Shown one piece after another: positions 24,052-32,702 of a stretch of DNA of 64,000 bases. Source of the DNA: Flavobacterium ardleyense (GTDB lineage: Bacteria; Bacteroidota; Bacteroidia; Flavobacteriales; Flavobacteriaceae); contig NZ_CP137891.1 of the NCBI RefSeq assembly GCF_033547075.1, forward strand, positions 3,100,001 through 3,164,000, in the 5' to 3' direction. How positions within the stretch are numbered: the first letter of the stretch is position 1; every line of letters begins with the position of its first letter. A program made the position numbers and the translations under genes. The notes below the pieces were generated by a model. It worked only from the letters and a program-made list of their open reading frames with translations, ran no database searches and was not told where the DNA came from.

Positions 24052-25923
24052 TTAAAACTTTTTATCTATATCTTCTACTCTAATTGTAGTAAAAGTGGTT
24101 TTTTGGAACGGGCATACATTCTGCTCTTTGCAAGCAAAAAGACCGTTTACTATATTTTCTTGATCTTGCTCATTTAAGGTAACCCCCGTCTTTACCGCTA
24201 GACTCTGCGCCATCGATTTTGCAATCTGATCACTCTGACTAAAACTCGTCAACGGAATATCAGAATGTAAATCAGACAGCAGCTGCTCTAAAACTAGCGA
24301 AACTTCACTCTCGGATACATTAACGGGAACTCCTGAAACAATCACGCTTTCGGCTTCATTCAGATCAAAGACAAAACCGACGTTGGTCAAGGAATCTTTC
24401 ATTTCGTCAATTGCTTGAAGTTCCTCAGCTCCAAAATACAAATGTAGCGGAAAAAGCAATTGCTGACTAAGACCTTTTTTAATTGTAATGCTTTTTAAAA
24501 AATTCTCATACAAGATACGTTGGTGCGCTCTATGCTGATGCACAATTACCATCCCATTTTTAATTGGACTTACAATGTATTTTCGGTTTAGCTGATACGT
24601 TTTTGTAACCGTTTTTTCGTGAACATCATCAAAGAGTGACGAGGTAATAACATCTGCTTCAAATTCAAATCCAGTGGTAGGTATAGAATCTTTTTCATTT
24701 TCTAGTCCTATATACAAACTATCCCAATTTCCTGTTGCTTTTGGAAAGTGTCTGCCTGTAGAATGATTTACAGAAAAACTACTTGATTCGCGAGACGGAG
24801 TATTTGGCCTTGTATCCGCAAACGGATTATAATCACCATTAAATTCGACCGTGGGTGTTGCTGCAGAAGCATTTCTATAATCGTAAGGAGTATCAAGCGA
24901 TGGATCTCTATCAAAATCTAGCACCGGCGCTACATTAAATTGTCCCAAACTGTGTTTTACCGCAGCCCTCAAAATGGCATATAATGCTTTTTCGTCGTCA
25001 AACTTAATTTCGGTCTTAGTTGGATGAATATTAATATCAATCGAACTTGGCGGAACTGTGAGATACAAAAAATAAGAAGGTTGTGAGCCATCTTTTAATA
25101 AACCATCGTAGGCCGACATAATGGCGTGATGCAAATAACCACTTCTTATAAATCTGTCGTTGACAAAGAAAAACTGTTCACTTCGGTTTTTCTTTGCAAA
25201 TTCGGGCTTGCTTGCAAATCCACTAATTTTTACAATCTCTGTTTCTTCTTCTACCGGAACCAATTTTTCATTAGTTTTTCCAGCAAAAATATTTACAATA
25301 CGCTGCCGAATATTGGATATCGGAAGGTTGTAAACATCACTTCCATTGTGATACATGCTAAAGTGTATTTGCGGATGAGCCAATGCTACGCGTTGAAATT
25401 CATCTATAATATGCCGCTGCTCCACAATTTCCGACTTTAGGAAATTACGCCTTGCAGGAATATTAAAAAACAAATTCTTGATGGCAAATGAGGTGCCTGT
25501 TGGCAAAACTGCCACTTCTTGCGAAACATACCTACTTCCTTCAATTACAATGTGATGACCAAGTTCGTCGGCATCTTGCTTCGTTTTAAGTTCCACATGT
25601 GCAATTGCTGCAATAGATGCAAGAGCTTCTCCTCTAAAACCTTTTGTTGATAAAGCAAATAAATCTTCAGCTTGTCTAATCTTGGAAGTGGCGTGCCTTT
25701 CAAAGCACATCCGTGCGTCGGTAACATTCATTCCTTGTCCGTTATCGATAACCTGCACAAGTGTTTTACCCGCATCCTTTACGATTAATTTAATGTCGGT
25801 CGCCCCTGCATCAACCGCATTTTCAAGCAGTTCTTTTACTACAGAAGCTGGCCGTTGCACAACTTCTCCAGCAGCAATTTGATTGGCGACATGATCTGGA
25901 AGTAACTGAATAATGCTTGGCAT
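24052..25923 (-). CDS. mutL: DNA mismatch repair protein MutL
   Basis: GHKL ATPase of methyl-independent mismatch repair, 623 residues. The N-terminal ATPase has ELLENAVDAG (E31, N35), DNGQGM (60-65), STKGFRGEAL (92-101) and GTSFAIKNLFFNIPARRNF. A linker rich in S/T/D spans about 340-435, then the dimerisation domain. The endonuclease motif expected as DQHAxxE(R) appears as VHQHRAHQRILYE at 461-473, with the Asp and first Glu replaced. The C-terminal CPHGRPT zinc-site motif reads CPFQKTT. Start chosen at the family-typical MPSIIQLLPDHVANQIAAGEV (here split: key residues P2-I8, A13-A18). Confidence 0.95.
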   Translation of the reverse strand: MPSIIQLLPDHVANQIAAGEVVQRPASVVKELLENAVDAGATDIKLIVKDAGKTLVQVIDNGQGMNVTDARMCFERHATSKIRQAEDLFALSTKGFRGEALASIAAIAHVELKTKQDADELGHHIVIEGSRYVSQEVAVLPTGTSFAIKNLFFNIPARRNFLKSEIVEQRHIIDEFQRVALAHPQIHFSMYHNGSDVYNLPISNIRQRIVNIFAGKTNEKLVPVEEETEIVKISGFASKPEFAKKNRSEQFFFVNDRFIRSGYLHHAIMSAYDGLLKDGSQPSYFLYLTVPPSSIDINIHPTKTEIKFDDEKALYAILRAAVKHSLGQFNVAPVLDFDRDPSLDTPYDYRNASAATPTVEFNGDYNPFADTRPNTPSRESSSFSVNHSTGRHFPKATGNWDSLYIGLENEKDSIPTTGFEFEADVITSSLFDDVHEKTVTKTYQLNRKYIVSPIKNGMVIVHQHRAHQRILYENFLKSITIKKGLSQQLLFPLHLYFGAEELQAIDEMKDSLTNVGFVFDLNEAESVIVSGVPVNVSESEVSLVLEQLLSDLHSDIPLTSFSQSDQIAKSMAQSLAVKTGVTLNEQDQENIVNGLFACKEQNVCPFQKTTFTTIRVEDIDKKF

Positions 25924-26016
25924 TCTTGATTTTTAATTAGCTGTCAAATTTACGTAAATATTGTAACAATAGGTTACATTGTAAGGTGCATTAACGCGAA
26001 GTTATCACAAACAAAA

Positions 26017-26046
26017 AAACCCATTTAAAAAAATCTAAATGGGTTT
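26017..26046 (-). terminator. Terminator of the ribH transcript
   Basis: AACCCATTTA and TAAATGGGTT pair as a 10-bp stem; the T run is on the minus strand, so it terminates the ribH transcript rather than readthrough from the plus strand. Confidence 0.85.
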
Positions 26047-26069
26047 TGTAAAATATATTGAGAAATTCT

Positions 26070-26639
26070 TTACTCCTTGAGTTCCTTTGTGCCTTCTTCT
26101 AGTTGCAGTTGCGCATCAAGAAGATTTGTATTACTTGTTTTATAACAAAGATTAGCTTGCTGACGTAAAAACGCCATTTTGATCGCTGCAATAGCGGCCT
26201 CGGTACCTTTGTTACCATGCTCTCCACCACTTCTGTCTAACGATTGTTGTTGTGTATTGTCTGTAAGTACGCAAAAAATTACTGGAACGTCACTAGTAAC
26301 ATTAAGATCTTTGATCCCCTGAGTGACTCCTTCACAAACAAATTCAAAATGCATGGTTTCGCCTTTTATTACGCATCCAATTGCGATTACGACATCCACA
26401 TTTTGAGTTTCAATCATTTTCTTAGAACCATAAACAAGTTCAAAACTTCCTGGAACATTCCATCGGGTGATTTTTTGCAATTTGGCACCGCAATCTAGCA
26501 GCGCTGCTTCACAACCTTGATATAACCCCTCAGTTACCTCATCATTCCATTCAGAAACAACAATCCCAAACCGAAAGTCATTCGCGTTTGGGATCATTTT
26601 TTTATTATATTCTGATAAATTTTTATTTGCCGTAGCCAT
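26070..26639 (-). CDS. ribH: 6,7-dimethyl-8-ribityllumazine synthase
   Basis: Penultimate step of riboflavin synthesis, condensing the 5-amino-6-ribitylaminouracil with 3,4-dihydroxy-2-butanone phosphate. The protein has the expected VVSEWNDEVT, WNVPGSFEL, GCVIKGETMHFEF (with the catalytic His in this segment) and GGEHGNKG phosphate-binding motifs. At 189 residues it is longer than the usual 155-165 because of an acidic C-terminal tail (about 160-189). It is 5 bp downstream of the TPR protein gene and ends at a clear terminator. Confidence 0.95.
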   Translation of the reverse strand: MATANKNLSEYNKKMIPNANDFRFGIVVSEWNDEVTEGLYQGCEAALLDCGAKLQKITRWNVPGSFELVYGSKKMIETQNVDVVIAIGCVIKGETMHFEFVCEGVTQGIKDLNVTSDVPVIFCVLTDNTQQQSLDRSGGEHGNKGTEAAIAAIKMAFLRQQANLCYKTSNTNLLDAQLQLEEGTKELKE

Positions 26640-26644
26640 ATTTT

Positions 26645-27427
26645 TTATTTTTGTGACAAGCCAATCAGCGCATCTACTGAATTTGCTTCAGGAGTATTTT
26701 TGTAAGATTCCTTAATCTCAGTGAAATGCTTCAAAGCTTCATCGTTCTTACCCAAAGTTAAGGCAATTTTTCCAGCTTTTAATAAAAATCTTGGTGTTGT
26801 AAAATCATTTTTATCAACATTAGCAGCTTTCTGATAAAAATCTAAAGCTTCTTCGTTTTGATTTTTTTGAGCATACGCATCACCAATAGCTCCTTTGCTC
26901 AGCGCATCTAGAATCACTTCCTTAGTACTAAAGTCTTTAAGTGAAGCAATTGCCTCATCATATTTGCCTAAATTAAGGTATGATACACCAGCATAATAAT
27001 TTGCAAGATTTGCAGCATCAGTACCAGAATACTTTTCAGCAATTTTTACAAATCCAAATTTTCCATCAGATCCATTAAGCGCCAACGTGAACAATGAATC
27101 ACTAGAAGTACCTGCAACTGCTTTATCAAAATTTTGTTGTGCAGTAAACATTTCTTCTGAAGCTTCTGCCTCGTTAGGTTCTACAACAAATTTTTGGTAT
27201 AAAACGTATCCTAAAGTAAGAAGTGCAATCGCACCTACTAAGATAAATATATATTTTTGGTTTTTTGCAACCCAAGCTTCAGCTTTTCCAGCACCTTCGT
27301 CAAGTGAAGTAAAAACACCTGCAGTTGTACTCTCTGCTTCGTCTACTTCTTCAACATTTTCAATGAAACCATTGTCATCCAGTTTTTCTTTCGGAGTTCT
27401 ATAACCTCTTTTATTGTAAGTTGCCAT
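26645..27427 (-). CDS. TPR-repeat membrane protein (YfgM-like)
   Basis: 260 residues. An acidic cytosolic N-terminus (about 1-55), one membrane helix (YIFILVGAIALLTLGYVLY, about 59-77) and a periplasmic domain with tetratricopeptide repeats (ANLANYYAGVSYLNLGKYDEAI; ALDFYQKAANVDKNDF; LGKNDEALKHFTEI). The topology matches the YfgM-type ancillary subunit of the Sec translocon, but family identity beyond TPR protein is inferred. It shares a transcript with ribH. It is divergent from recF with a 150-bp gap holding the recF promoter. Confidence 0.82.
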   Translation of the reverse strand: MATYNKRGYRTPKEKLDDNGFIENVEEVDEAESTTAGVFTSLDEGAGKAEAWVAKNQKYIFILVGAIALLTLGYVLYQKFVVEPNEAEASEEMFTAQQNFDKAVAGTSSDSLFTLALNGSDGKFGFVKIAEKYSGTDAANLANYYAGVSYLNLGKYDEAIASLKDFSTKEVILDALSKGAIGDAYAQKNQNEEALDFYQKAANVDKNDFTTPRFLLKAGKIALTLGKNDEALKHFTEIKESYKNTPEANSVDALIGLSQK

Positions 27428-27516
27428 TTATTTTTAATTAGTGAGCCGCAAAAATATAATTTTTATTCATATTAAAAAGTCATTTCAATTGAATTTTTCA
27501 ATAATTTGCAGTTACT

Positions 27517-27549
27517 TTGAAATACTTCCGTTAAAGCAATCTATTTTTG
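27517..27549 (+). promoter_or_regulatory. Promoter of recF
   Basis: TTG at 27517-27519, a 22-bp spacer, and TATTTTTG at 27542-27549, 28 bp before the ATG. Confidence 0.6.
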
Positions 27550-27577
27550 CAGTCTATTTTAATTTCAGTCCCCTTTT

Positions 27578-28660
27578 TTGATGTATTTAAAAAACATTTC
27601 ACTTTTCAACTACAAAAACTTTTCCGACATCTCATTTGATTTCGATACCAAAATAAATTGCTTTGTAGGCAAGAATGGCATCGGAAAGACCAATGTTTTG
27701 GATGCAATCTATTATCTCGCTTATGGCAAAAGCTACTTTAATCCTCAAGCTGTTCAGAATATAAAGCATGGAGAAGATTTTTTTGTCGTCGATGGTACTT
27801 TTGTGAAAGATGATCGCGAAGAGCAAATTGTCTGTAGTTTGAAAAAAGGCCAGAAAAAGATTTTAAAACGAAATAATAAACCGTACGAAAAGTTTTCTGA
27901 TCATATTGGTTTTATTCCGCTTGTAATAATCTCCCCTTCAGATAGAGATTTGATTACCGAAGGCAGCGAAACTCGGCGAAAATTTATCGATATCGTAATT
28001 TCGCAGTTGGACTCAACTTATTTGCAAGGATTAATTTCCTACCAAAAAACATTGATTCAAAGAAATGCACTTCTCAAATATTTTGCAATTAACAGAGTTT
28101 TTGACGCCGAAACATTAGCAATTTACGATGAGCAACTATCACAATACGGAACGCCAATTTTCCAAAAAAGACAGCAGTTTCTAAGTGAATTTATTCCAAT
28201 TTTTAATAAGCACCATCACAGCATTACAAATAGCGCCGAAAATGTGAATCTTGTTTACGAAAGTAGTCTTAACCACAAAAGCCTTTTAGAATCACTCAAA
28301 GAAAATCTTGAAAAAGACAAAGTCCTACAATATACGAGTAGCGGAATTCACAAAGACGATTTAATATTCGAGATTGAAGCAAATCCAATCAAGAAATTCG
28401 GCTCTCAAGGACAGCAGAAATCATATTTGATTGCCTTAAAGTTTGCGCAATTCGAATTTTTAAAAAAAGGCAGCGGTCAAAAACCAATTCTTTTATTTGA
28501 TGACATTTTTGACAAATTGGACGAAGAACGCGTTTCAAAAATCGTGGAAATGGTCAACGAAGATACCTTTGGGCAACTATTTATTAGCGATACCCATTCA
28601 ACAAGAACCGAAGAAATTGTGAAATCTTCTTATCAGAGTTATAAAATTTTTAACCTTTAA
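27578..28660 (+). CDS. recF: DNA replication/repair protein RecF
   Basis: SMC-like ATPase that helps load RecA at gaps, 360 residues. Walker A is GKNGIGKT at 31-38, the ABC signature is [14 protein letters not shown] near 277, and Walker B is [12 protein letters not shown] near 305, with the expected D-loop. It is not next to dnaA/dnaN/gyrB as in many bacteria but beside ribH and a TPR protein, which I believe is common in this phylum. The start is ATG 27578; the second Met at residue 2 is equally possible. Confidence 0.95.
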   Translation: MMYLKNISLFNYKNFSDISFDFDTKINCFVGKNGIGKTNVLDAIYYLAYGKSYFNPQAVQNIKHGEDFFVVDGTFVKDDREEQIVCSLKKGQKKILKRNNKPYEKFSDHIGFIPLVIISPSDRDLITEGSETRRKFIDIVISQLDSTYLQGLISYQKTLIQRNALLKYFAINRVFDAETLAIYDEQLSQYGTPIFQKRQQFLSEFIPIFNKHHHSITNSAENVNLVYESSLNHKSLLESLKENLEKDKVLQYTSSGIHKDDLIFEIEANPIKKFGSQGQQKSYLIALKFAQFEFLKKGSGQKPILLFDDIFDKLDEERVSKIVEMVNEDTFGQLFISDTHSTRTEEIVKSSYQSYKIFNL

Positions 28661-28693
28661 AACCGTAAATTAGCATTTCAAATATTTAAAATT

Positions 28694-29080
28694 ATGAAAC
28701 TAAGAATCCTATTTATCACAGCAATAAGCATCCTGTTTTTCAGTTGCAACGCACAAAGCAATAGTGACGTAAAGCTAGTGGATGCCAAAGAATTTTCAGC
28801 AGAGATTAAATCTGCCAATGCTCCACAGATTCTTGACGTGCGTACGCCACAGGAATTTAACGAGCAACATATCGCAAATGCTACAAATATTGATTGGAAT
28901 GGCAATTCATTTGAGGAGCAAGCAAAGCAATTGGACAAAGATAAAACCGTCTATGTGTACTGCAAATCTGGCGGCAGAAGTGCAAAAGCGTCTGCAAAAC
29001 TTGCCGAAATGGGCTTCACAGACATCGTAGAACTTGATGGTGGAATCACAAAATGGAATGACGCAGGAATGGACAAATAG
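28694..29080 (+). CDS. Rhodanese-like lipoprotein
   Basis: Single-domain rhodanese, 128 residues, exported as a lipoprotein: signal peptide with SILFFSC and lipidated C18. The active-site loop is CKSGGRS with C90, and the preceding LDVRTPQEF and the IDWNG segment are standard. Periplasmic rhodaneses carry persulfide sulfur or act as redox partners. It starts 34 bp after recF, likely on the same transcript. Confidence 0.88.
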   Translation: MKLRILFITAISILFFSCNAQSNSDVKLVDAKEFSAEIKSANAPQILDVRTPQEFNEQHIANATNIDWNGNSFEEQAKQLDKDKTVYVYCKSGGRSAKASAKLAEMGFTDIVELDGGITKWNDAGMDK

Positions 29081-29099
29081 CAATTTTATTGTGTTCCAT

Positions 29100-29235
29100 A
29101 TTTATTAGAATTAAGATTTTTTTTAAGAAGGCTTTCGCCGAAAGAACCCTGACGAAGTATTGACATTTTCAAGTCTAGAAGTTTTATTCTTCTATCAAAT
29201 GTAGACCTTTCTAAAAATCCTTTTCCGAAACTATA
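29100..29235. repeat. Single copy of the CTTTCGCCGAAAG element
   Basis: GGCTTTCGCCGAAAGAACCC at 29130-29149 followed by AGTCTAGAAGT, resembling the units at 4.2-4.5 kb (GGCTTTCGCCGAAAGAACC, AGTTTAGAAGT). It fills the gap between the rhodanese and DUF2461 genes. Confidence 0.6.
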
Positions 29236-29242
29236 ATTTTAT

Positions 29243-29911
29243 ATGATTACAAAAGAAAGTTTAGCTTTTTTAGCAGATCTCAAGGAAAATAATGATCGCG
29301 ATTGGTTTATCGAAAACAAAAATCGATATGAAATTTACAAGCAAAACTATTATAATTTTGCTCAGAAATTGCTTGACAAGATGATTGTTTTGGATGACAG
29401 TTTAAAAAATTTAGAGGTGAAAAATGTCGTTTTCAGAATAAATAGAGACATTCGCTTTTCTAAAAACAAAACCCCATATAAAACTCATTTGGCGATTTGG
29501 TTTTCGGCTGGAGCCAAAAAAGACAATCTTGCAGGATATTATTTGCATATTGAAAACGGAAAAAGTTTCGTGGCTGGCGGACTCTATTGGCCGGAAGCCG
29601 AAGCGTTATCAAAAATCCGAAAAGAAGTTGCGTTTTTCCAGAATGATTTAGAACAAATTATTGGAGATTCTGCCTTCAAAACCCTTTATAAAGAATTGGA
29701 GCGCAACGAAACAAACAGTTTAAAAACCTCTCCAAAAAATTACGACAAGGAGCATCCGGCGATCGAGTTTCTTAGATTAAAATCATTTGTAGCAAGTGCT
29801 CCGTTATCTAACAAAGAAATTTTAAAGAACGACTTTGCAGATAAAGTCGCGCAGAAGATGATTGTCCTAAAACCTTTGGTAGATTTCTTAAACCGTGGAT
29901 TACAATCCTAA
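29243..29911 (+). CDS. DUF2461 domain protein
   Basis: 222-residue soluble protein of the DUF2461 family (TIGR02453-like), with the hallmark NNDRDWFIENKNRYE at 15-29, VFRINRDIRFSKNKTPYKTHLAIWF near 60-85 and GGLYWPEA. Widely conserved in Bacteroidota and fungi; the function is unknown. It is 37 bp upstream of murB. Confidence 0.85.
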   Translation: MITKESLAFLADLKENNDRDWFIENKNRYEIYKQNYYNFAQKLLDKMIVLDDSLKNLEVKNVVFRINRDIRFSKNKTPYKTHLAIWFSAGAKKDNLAGYYLHIENGKSFVAGGLYWPEAEALSKIRKEVAFFQNDLEQIIGDSAFKTLYKELERNETNSLKTSPKNYDKEHPAIEFLRLKSFVASAPLSNKEILKNDFADKVAQKMIVLKPLVDFLNRGLQS

Positions 29912-29947
29912 ATAACACAATTTTCCGAATAAGAATTATTAAACAAT

Positions 29948-30961
29948 ATGGAAACTCAGAAAAATTTTTCTCTCAAAAATCACAACACTTTTGGTATCGA
30001 AGCTTCGGCTGCAGAATATATTAATATCAGCAGTATTGCACAATTAAAGGAAGTATTGGCATCTAATGTTGGCAGAGAATTATTTATTTTGGGTGGCGGA
30101 AGTAATATGTTACTAACCAAAAATATTGACGCACTGGTTTTGCATATTAATTTACGCGGAATCAAAATCATCAACGAGACGGAGAATTGCGCCATCGTAC
30201 GTGCTCAAAGTGGTGAAAATTGGCATAATTTCGTTGTTTTTACTATTGAAAATGATCTTGGCGGCTTGGAAAATATGTCTTTGATTCCTGGAAATGTGGG
30301 CACTACTCCAATTCAAAATATTGGCGCTTACGGCACCGAAATTAAGGACACATTTGTAAGTTGCGAAGCGATGAATATTGCAACTCAAGAAATGAGAACT
30401 TTTTATAATGAAGAATGTGAATTTGGTTATAGAGAAAGTATTTTTAAAAATAAAATCAAAGGTCAGTATATAATTACTTCTGTAGATTTTAAACTTAGCA
30501 AAGGAAACCATAAGATCAACACTTCTTACGGCGATATCACTGCCGAATTAGCGAAGAACAATATTCAAAATCCAGGGATTTCTGATGTGAGCAAAGCAGT
30601 CATTTCTATCCGACAATCCAAACTTCCAGATCCACGAGAGTTAGGTAACAGCGGAAGCTTTTTCAAAAATCCCATAATTTCGAAAGAGAAATTTAAGGAA
30701 GTGCAAGCTAAATTTCCCGATATCAGGCACTTCCCTATTTCGGATACCGAAGTAAAAGTTCCTGCAGGTTGGCTTATTGAACAGGCAGGTTTTAAAGGTA
30801 AACGCTTTGGCAATGCGGGAATTCACGTTAATCAAGCATTGGTTTTGGTTAATTATGGTGGCGCAACCGGATCTGAAATTTTAGACCTTTCACAAAAAAT
30901 TCAAAAGGAAATTTTTGATATTTTCGGAATTTGGATTGATGCCGAAGTCAACATTATCTAG
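29948..30961 (+). CDS. murB: UDP-N-acetylenolpyruvoylglucosamine reductase
   Basis: FAD- and NADPH-dependent reductase that makes UDP-MurNAc, 337 residues. The FAD-binding start is NTFGIEASA, ILGGGSN at 43-49, IPGNVGTTPIQNIGAYG near 115-131 and the catalytic-proton-donor region GNSGSFFKNP (Ser of the GSFFxNP motif). The AGWLIEQAGFKG motif and the C-terminal extension make this a type I MurB. The next step enzyme in the pathway, MurC, is not in the window; MurA is at 56.2 kb. Confidence 0.96.
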   Translation: METQKNFSLKNHNTFGIEASAAEYINISSIAQLKEVLASNVGRELFILGGGSNMLLTKNIDALVLHINLRGIKIINETENCAIVRAQSGENWHNFVVFTIENDLGGLENMSLIPGNVGTTPIQNIGAYGTEIKDTFVSCEAMNIATQEMRTFYNEECEFGYRESIFKNKIKGQYIITSVDFKLSKGNHKINTSYGDITAELAKNNIQNPGISDVSKAVISIRQSKLPDPRELGNSGSFFKNPIISKEKFKEVQAKFPDIRHFPISDTEVKVPAGWLIEQAGFKGKRFGNAGIHVNQALVLVNYGGATGSEILDLSQKIQKEIFDIFGIWIDAEVNII

Positions 30962-30995
30962 AGGAAAATAATCTTAATTTTATTAGTATAAAGCA

Positions 30996-31027
30996 TTGAA
31001 AAAATTAGAAATGATTGCCTAAATTTG
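30996..31027 (+). promoter_or_regulatory. Promoter of the glycosyltransferase/sigma-factor pair
   Basis: TTG at 30996-30998, a 21-bp spacer and TAAATTTG at 31020-31027, a full match to the Bacteroidota consensus, 26 bp before the ATG. Confidence 0.72.
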
Positions 31028-31053
31028 CAGTCTTTTAAAAGCTAATCGCCTAT

Positions 31054-32160
31054 ATGCTACTCATTACTTTTTACGCATTTATATTTATAGTTTTTCTTCA
31101 ACTCCTTTATTACCTAGTTATTTTCGGAAAGTTCGCTTTCGCTAAAATTACAACTGGTACACCAAAGAGATTGGCTGTTTCTGTGATAGTATGTGCCAAA
31201 AATGAAGCTGAAAATGTTTCAAGATTTGTGCCTTTGCTTGCAGCTCAGAATTTTCCTGATTTTGAAATTATCTTAATTGACGACGCTTCAAGCGACAACA
31301 CCTTGGAACTTTTTGAAGAATTTGAAAAGCAATACAGCAATATCCGCTTAGTAAAAGTCGTGAATAATGAGGCTTTTTGGGCTAATAAAAAGTTTGCATT
31401 GACCTTAGGAATTAAAGCAGCTAAGAATGAATATCTCCTGTTTACTGACGCAGATTGCAGACCATCTTCTGAAAATTGGATAAGTGAAATGAGTTCGCAC
31501 TTCACTCTTAAGAAAACTATTGTTTTAGGCTACGGTGCTTACGAGAAAATTGCCGGCTCTTTTATTAATAAAATTATCCGTTTTGAGACCATGCTGACTG
31601 CCGTTCAGTATTTTTCTTGGGCAAAAGCGGGAAAACCATATATGGGCGTTGGAAGAAATTTAGCTTATAAACGCGAAGAATTTTTCAAAACTAATGGATT
31701 TATAGATCACATGAAGATTCGATCTGGCGATGATGATTTATTTATCAATCAAGCCGCTACTAGTCACAATACTACAATTTCATTTGATTCGACAGGATTT
31801 ACATATTCTGAACCAAATACGACTTACAAAGATTGGTTTAATCAAAAAAGGAGACACGTTTCAACAGCTGCGCACTATAAAGCATTTGATAAGTTTCAGT
31901 TGAGCGTTTTCTACATTTCTCAAATTATGTTTTTCCTCTTAGCAATATTATTACTAGCTTTTTTATACGAATGGATTATCGTTTTGAGTTTAATAGGTTT
32001 TAGATATCTTTTCACCTGGCTTGTGCTAGGATTTTCGAGCGGAAAATTAAAAGAAAAAGATGTGATGTATTGGTTTCCAGTTATCGAAATTGTGGTTATA
32101 TTTACTCAGATGAATGTATTTCTTACCAATATTTTCTCAAAGCCAGTACATTGGAAATAG
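31054..32160 (+). CDS. GT2 family glycosyltransferase
   Basis: Membrane glycosyltransferase of 368 residues. One N-terminal helix (about 4-22), then a GT-A domain: SVIVCAKNEAENV, ILIDDASSDNT, LLFTDADCRPSSENW with the DxD-type metal motif, and a GDDDLF acceptor motif. NQKRRHVS is a Q/RxxRW-like motif. Three C-terminal helices follow. The architecture matches processive or lipid-linked sugar transferases, but donor and acceptor cannot be read. Its last ten bases overlap the start of the sigma-factor gene. Confidence 0.88.
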   Translation: MLLITFYAFIFIVFLQLLYYLVIFGKFAFAKITTGTPKRLAVSVIVCAKNEAENVSRFVPLLAAQNFPDFEIILIDDASSDNTLELFEEFEKQYSNIRLVKVVNNEAFWANKKFALTLGIKAAKNEYLLFTDADCRPSSENWISEMSSHFTLKKTIVLGYGAYEKIAGSFINKIIRFETMLTAVQYFSWAKAGKPYMGVGRNLAYKREEFFKTNGFIDHMKIRSGDDDLFINQAATSHNTTISFDSTGFTYSEPNTTYKDWFNQKRRHVSTAAHYKAFDKFQLSVFYISQIMFFLLAILLLAFLYEWIIVLSLIGFRYLFTWLVLGFSSGKLKEKDVMYWFPVIEIVVIFTQMNVFLTNIFSKPVHWK

Positions 32161-32702
32161 CAAAATTTATAGAGCGGGCACAAGCAGGCGATCAAGTTGC
32201 CTTAACCTACCTATTAGATTTTTATTGGAATGAAGTGTATGGTTTTATGCTTGTTCGCACCGAAAATGAAGCGGATACTGACGACATTACCATTGAAACA
32301 TTTGCGAAAGCTTTCGAAAAAATTAAAACCTACAATCCCGAATTTCAATTCAATACTTGGCTGATTGCTATTGCAAAAAATGTTCATATTGATATGATTC
32401 GCAAGCGCAAGTCATCTCCATTTGTAACAATCGATGATTTTGACAATAGTGAATTTCTCAATCTTCCAGATACTTCACTTAGCGCCGAAGACGAATTAAT
32501 TCAAGAGCAAAACTTGGCTCGACTACTAAAATATATTAAGGAATTAAAACCACATTATCAAGAGGTTATTCAGTTGCGGTATTTTCAGGAAATGTCTTAT
32601 CAGGAAATCGCGGATAAATTGGAACAACCGTTAAGCAATGTCAAAATTAGAATTTTGAGAGCTAAGAATTTATTGGCGGAGATTATTCGCGGAAGGAAGT
32701 AA
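32151..32702 (+). CDS. RNA polymerase sigma factor, ECF type
   Basis: Sigma-70 family factor, 183 residues, starting at TTG 32151 inside the 3' end of the glycosyltransferase gene (10-bp overlap); the frame is open further upstream but only through the transferase. Region 2 spans about residues 15-85 (LDFYWNEVYGFML, DDITIETFAKAFEKI, FNTWLIAIAKNVHIDMIRKRK) and region 4 about 120-178 (LKPHYQEVIQLRYFQEMSYQEIADKLEQ, NVKIRILRAKNLL). No anti-sigma gene is adjacent. Function and targets are unknown. Confidence 0.9.
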   Translation: MEIAKFIERAQAGDQVALTYLLDFYWNEVYGFMLVRTENEADTDDITIETFAKAFEKIKTYNPEFQFNTWLIAIAKNVHIDMIRKRKSSPFVTIDDFDNSEFLNLPDTSLSAEDELIQEQNLARLLKYIKELKPHYQEVIQLRYFQEMSYQEIADKLEQPLSNVKIRILRAKNLLAEIIRGRK

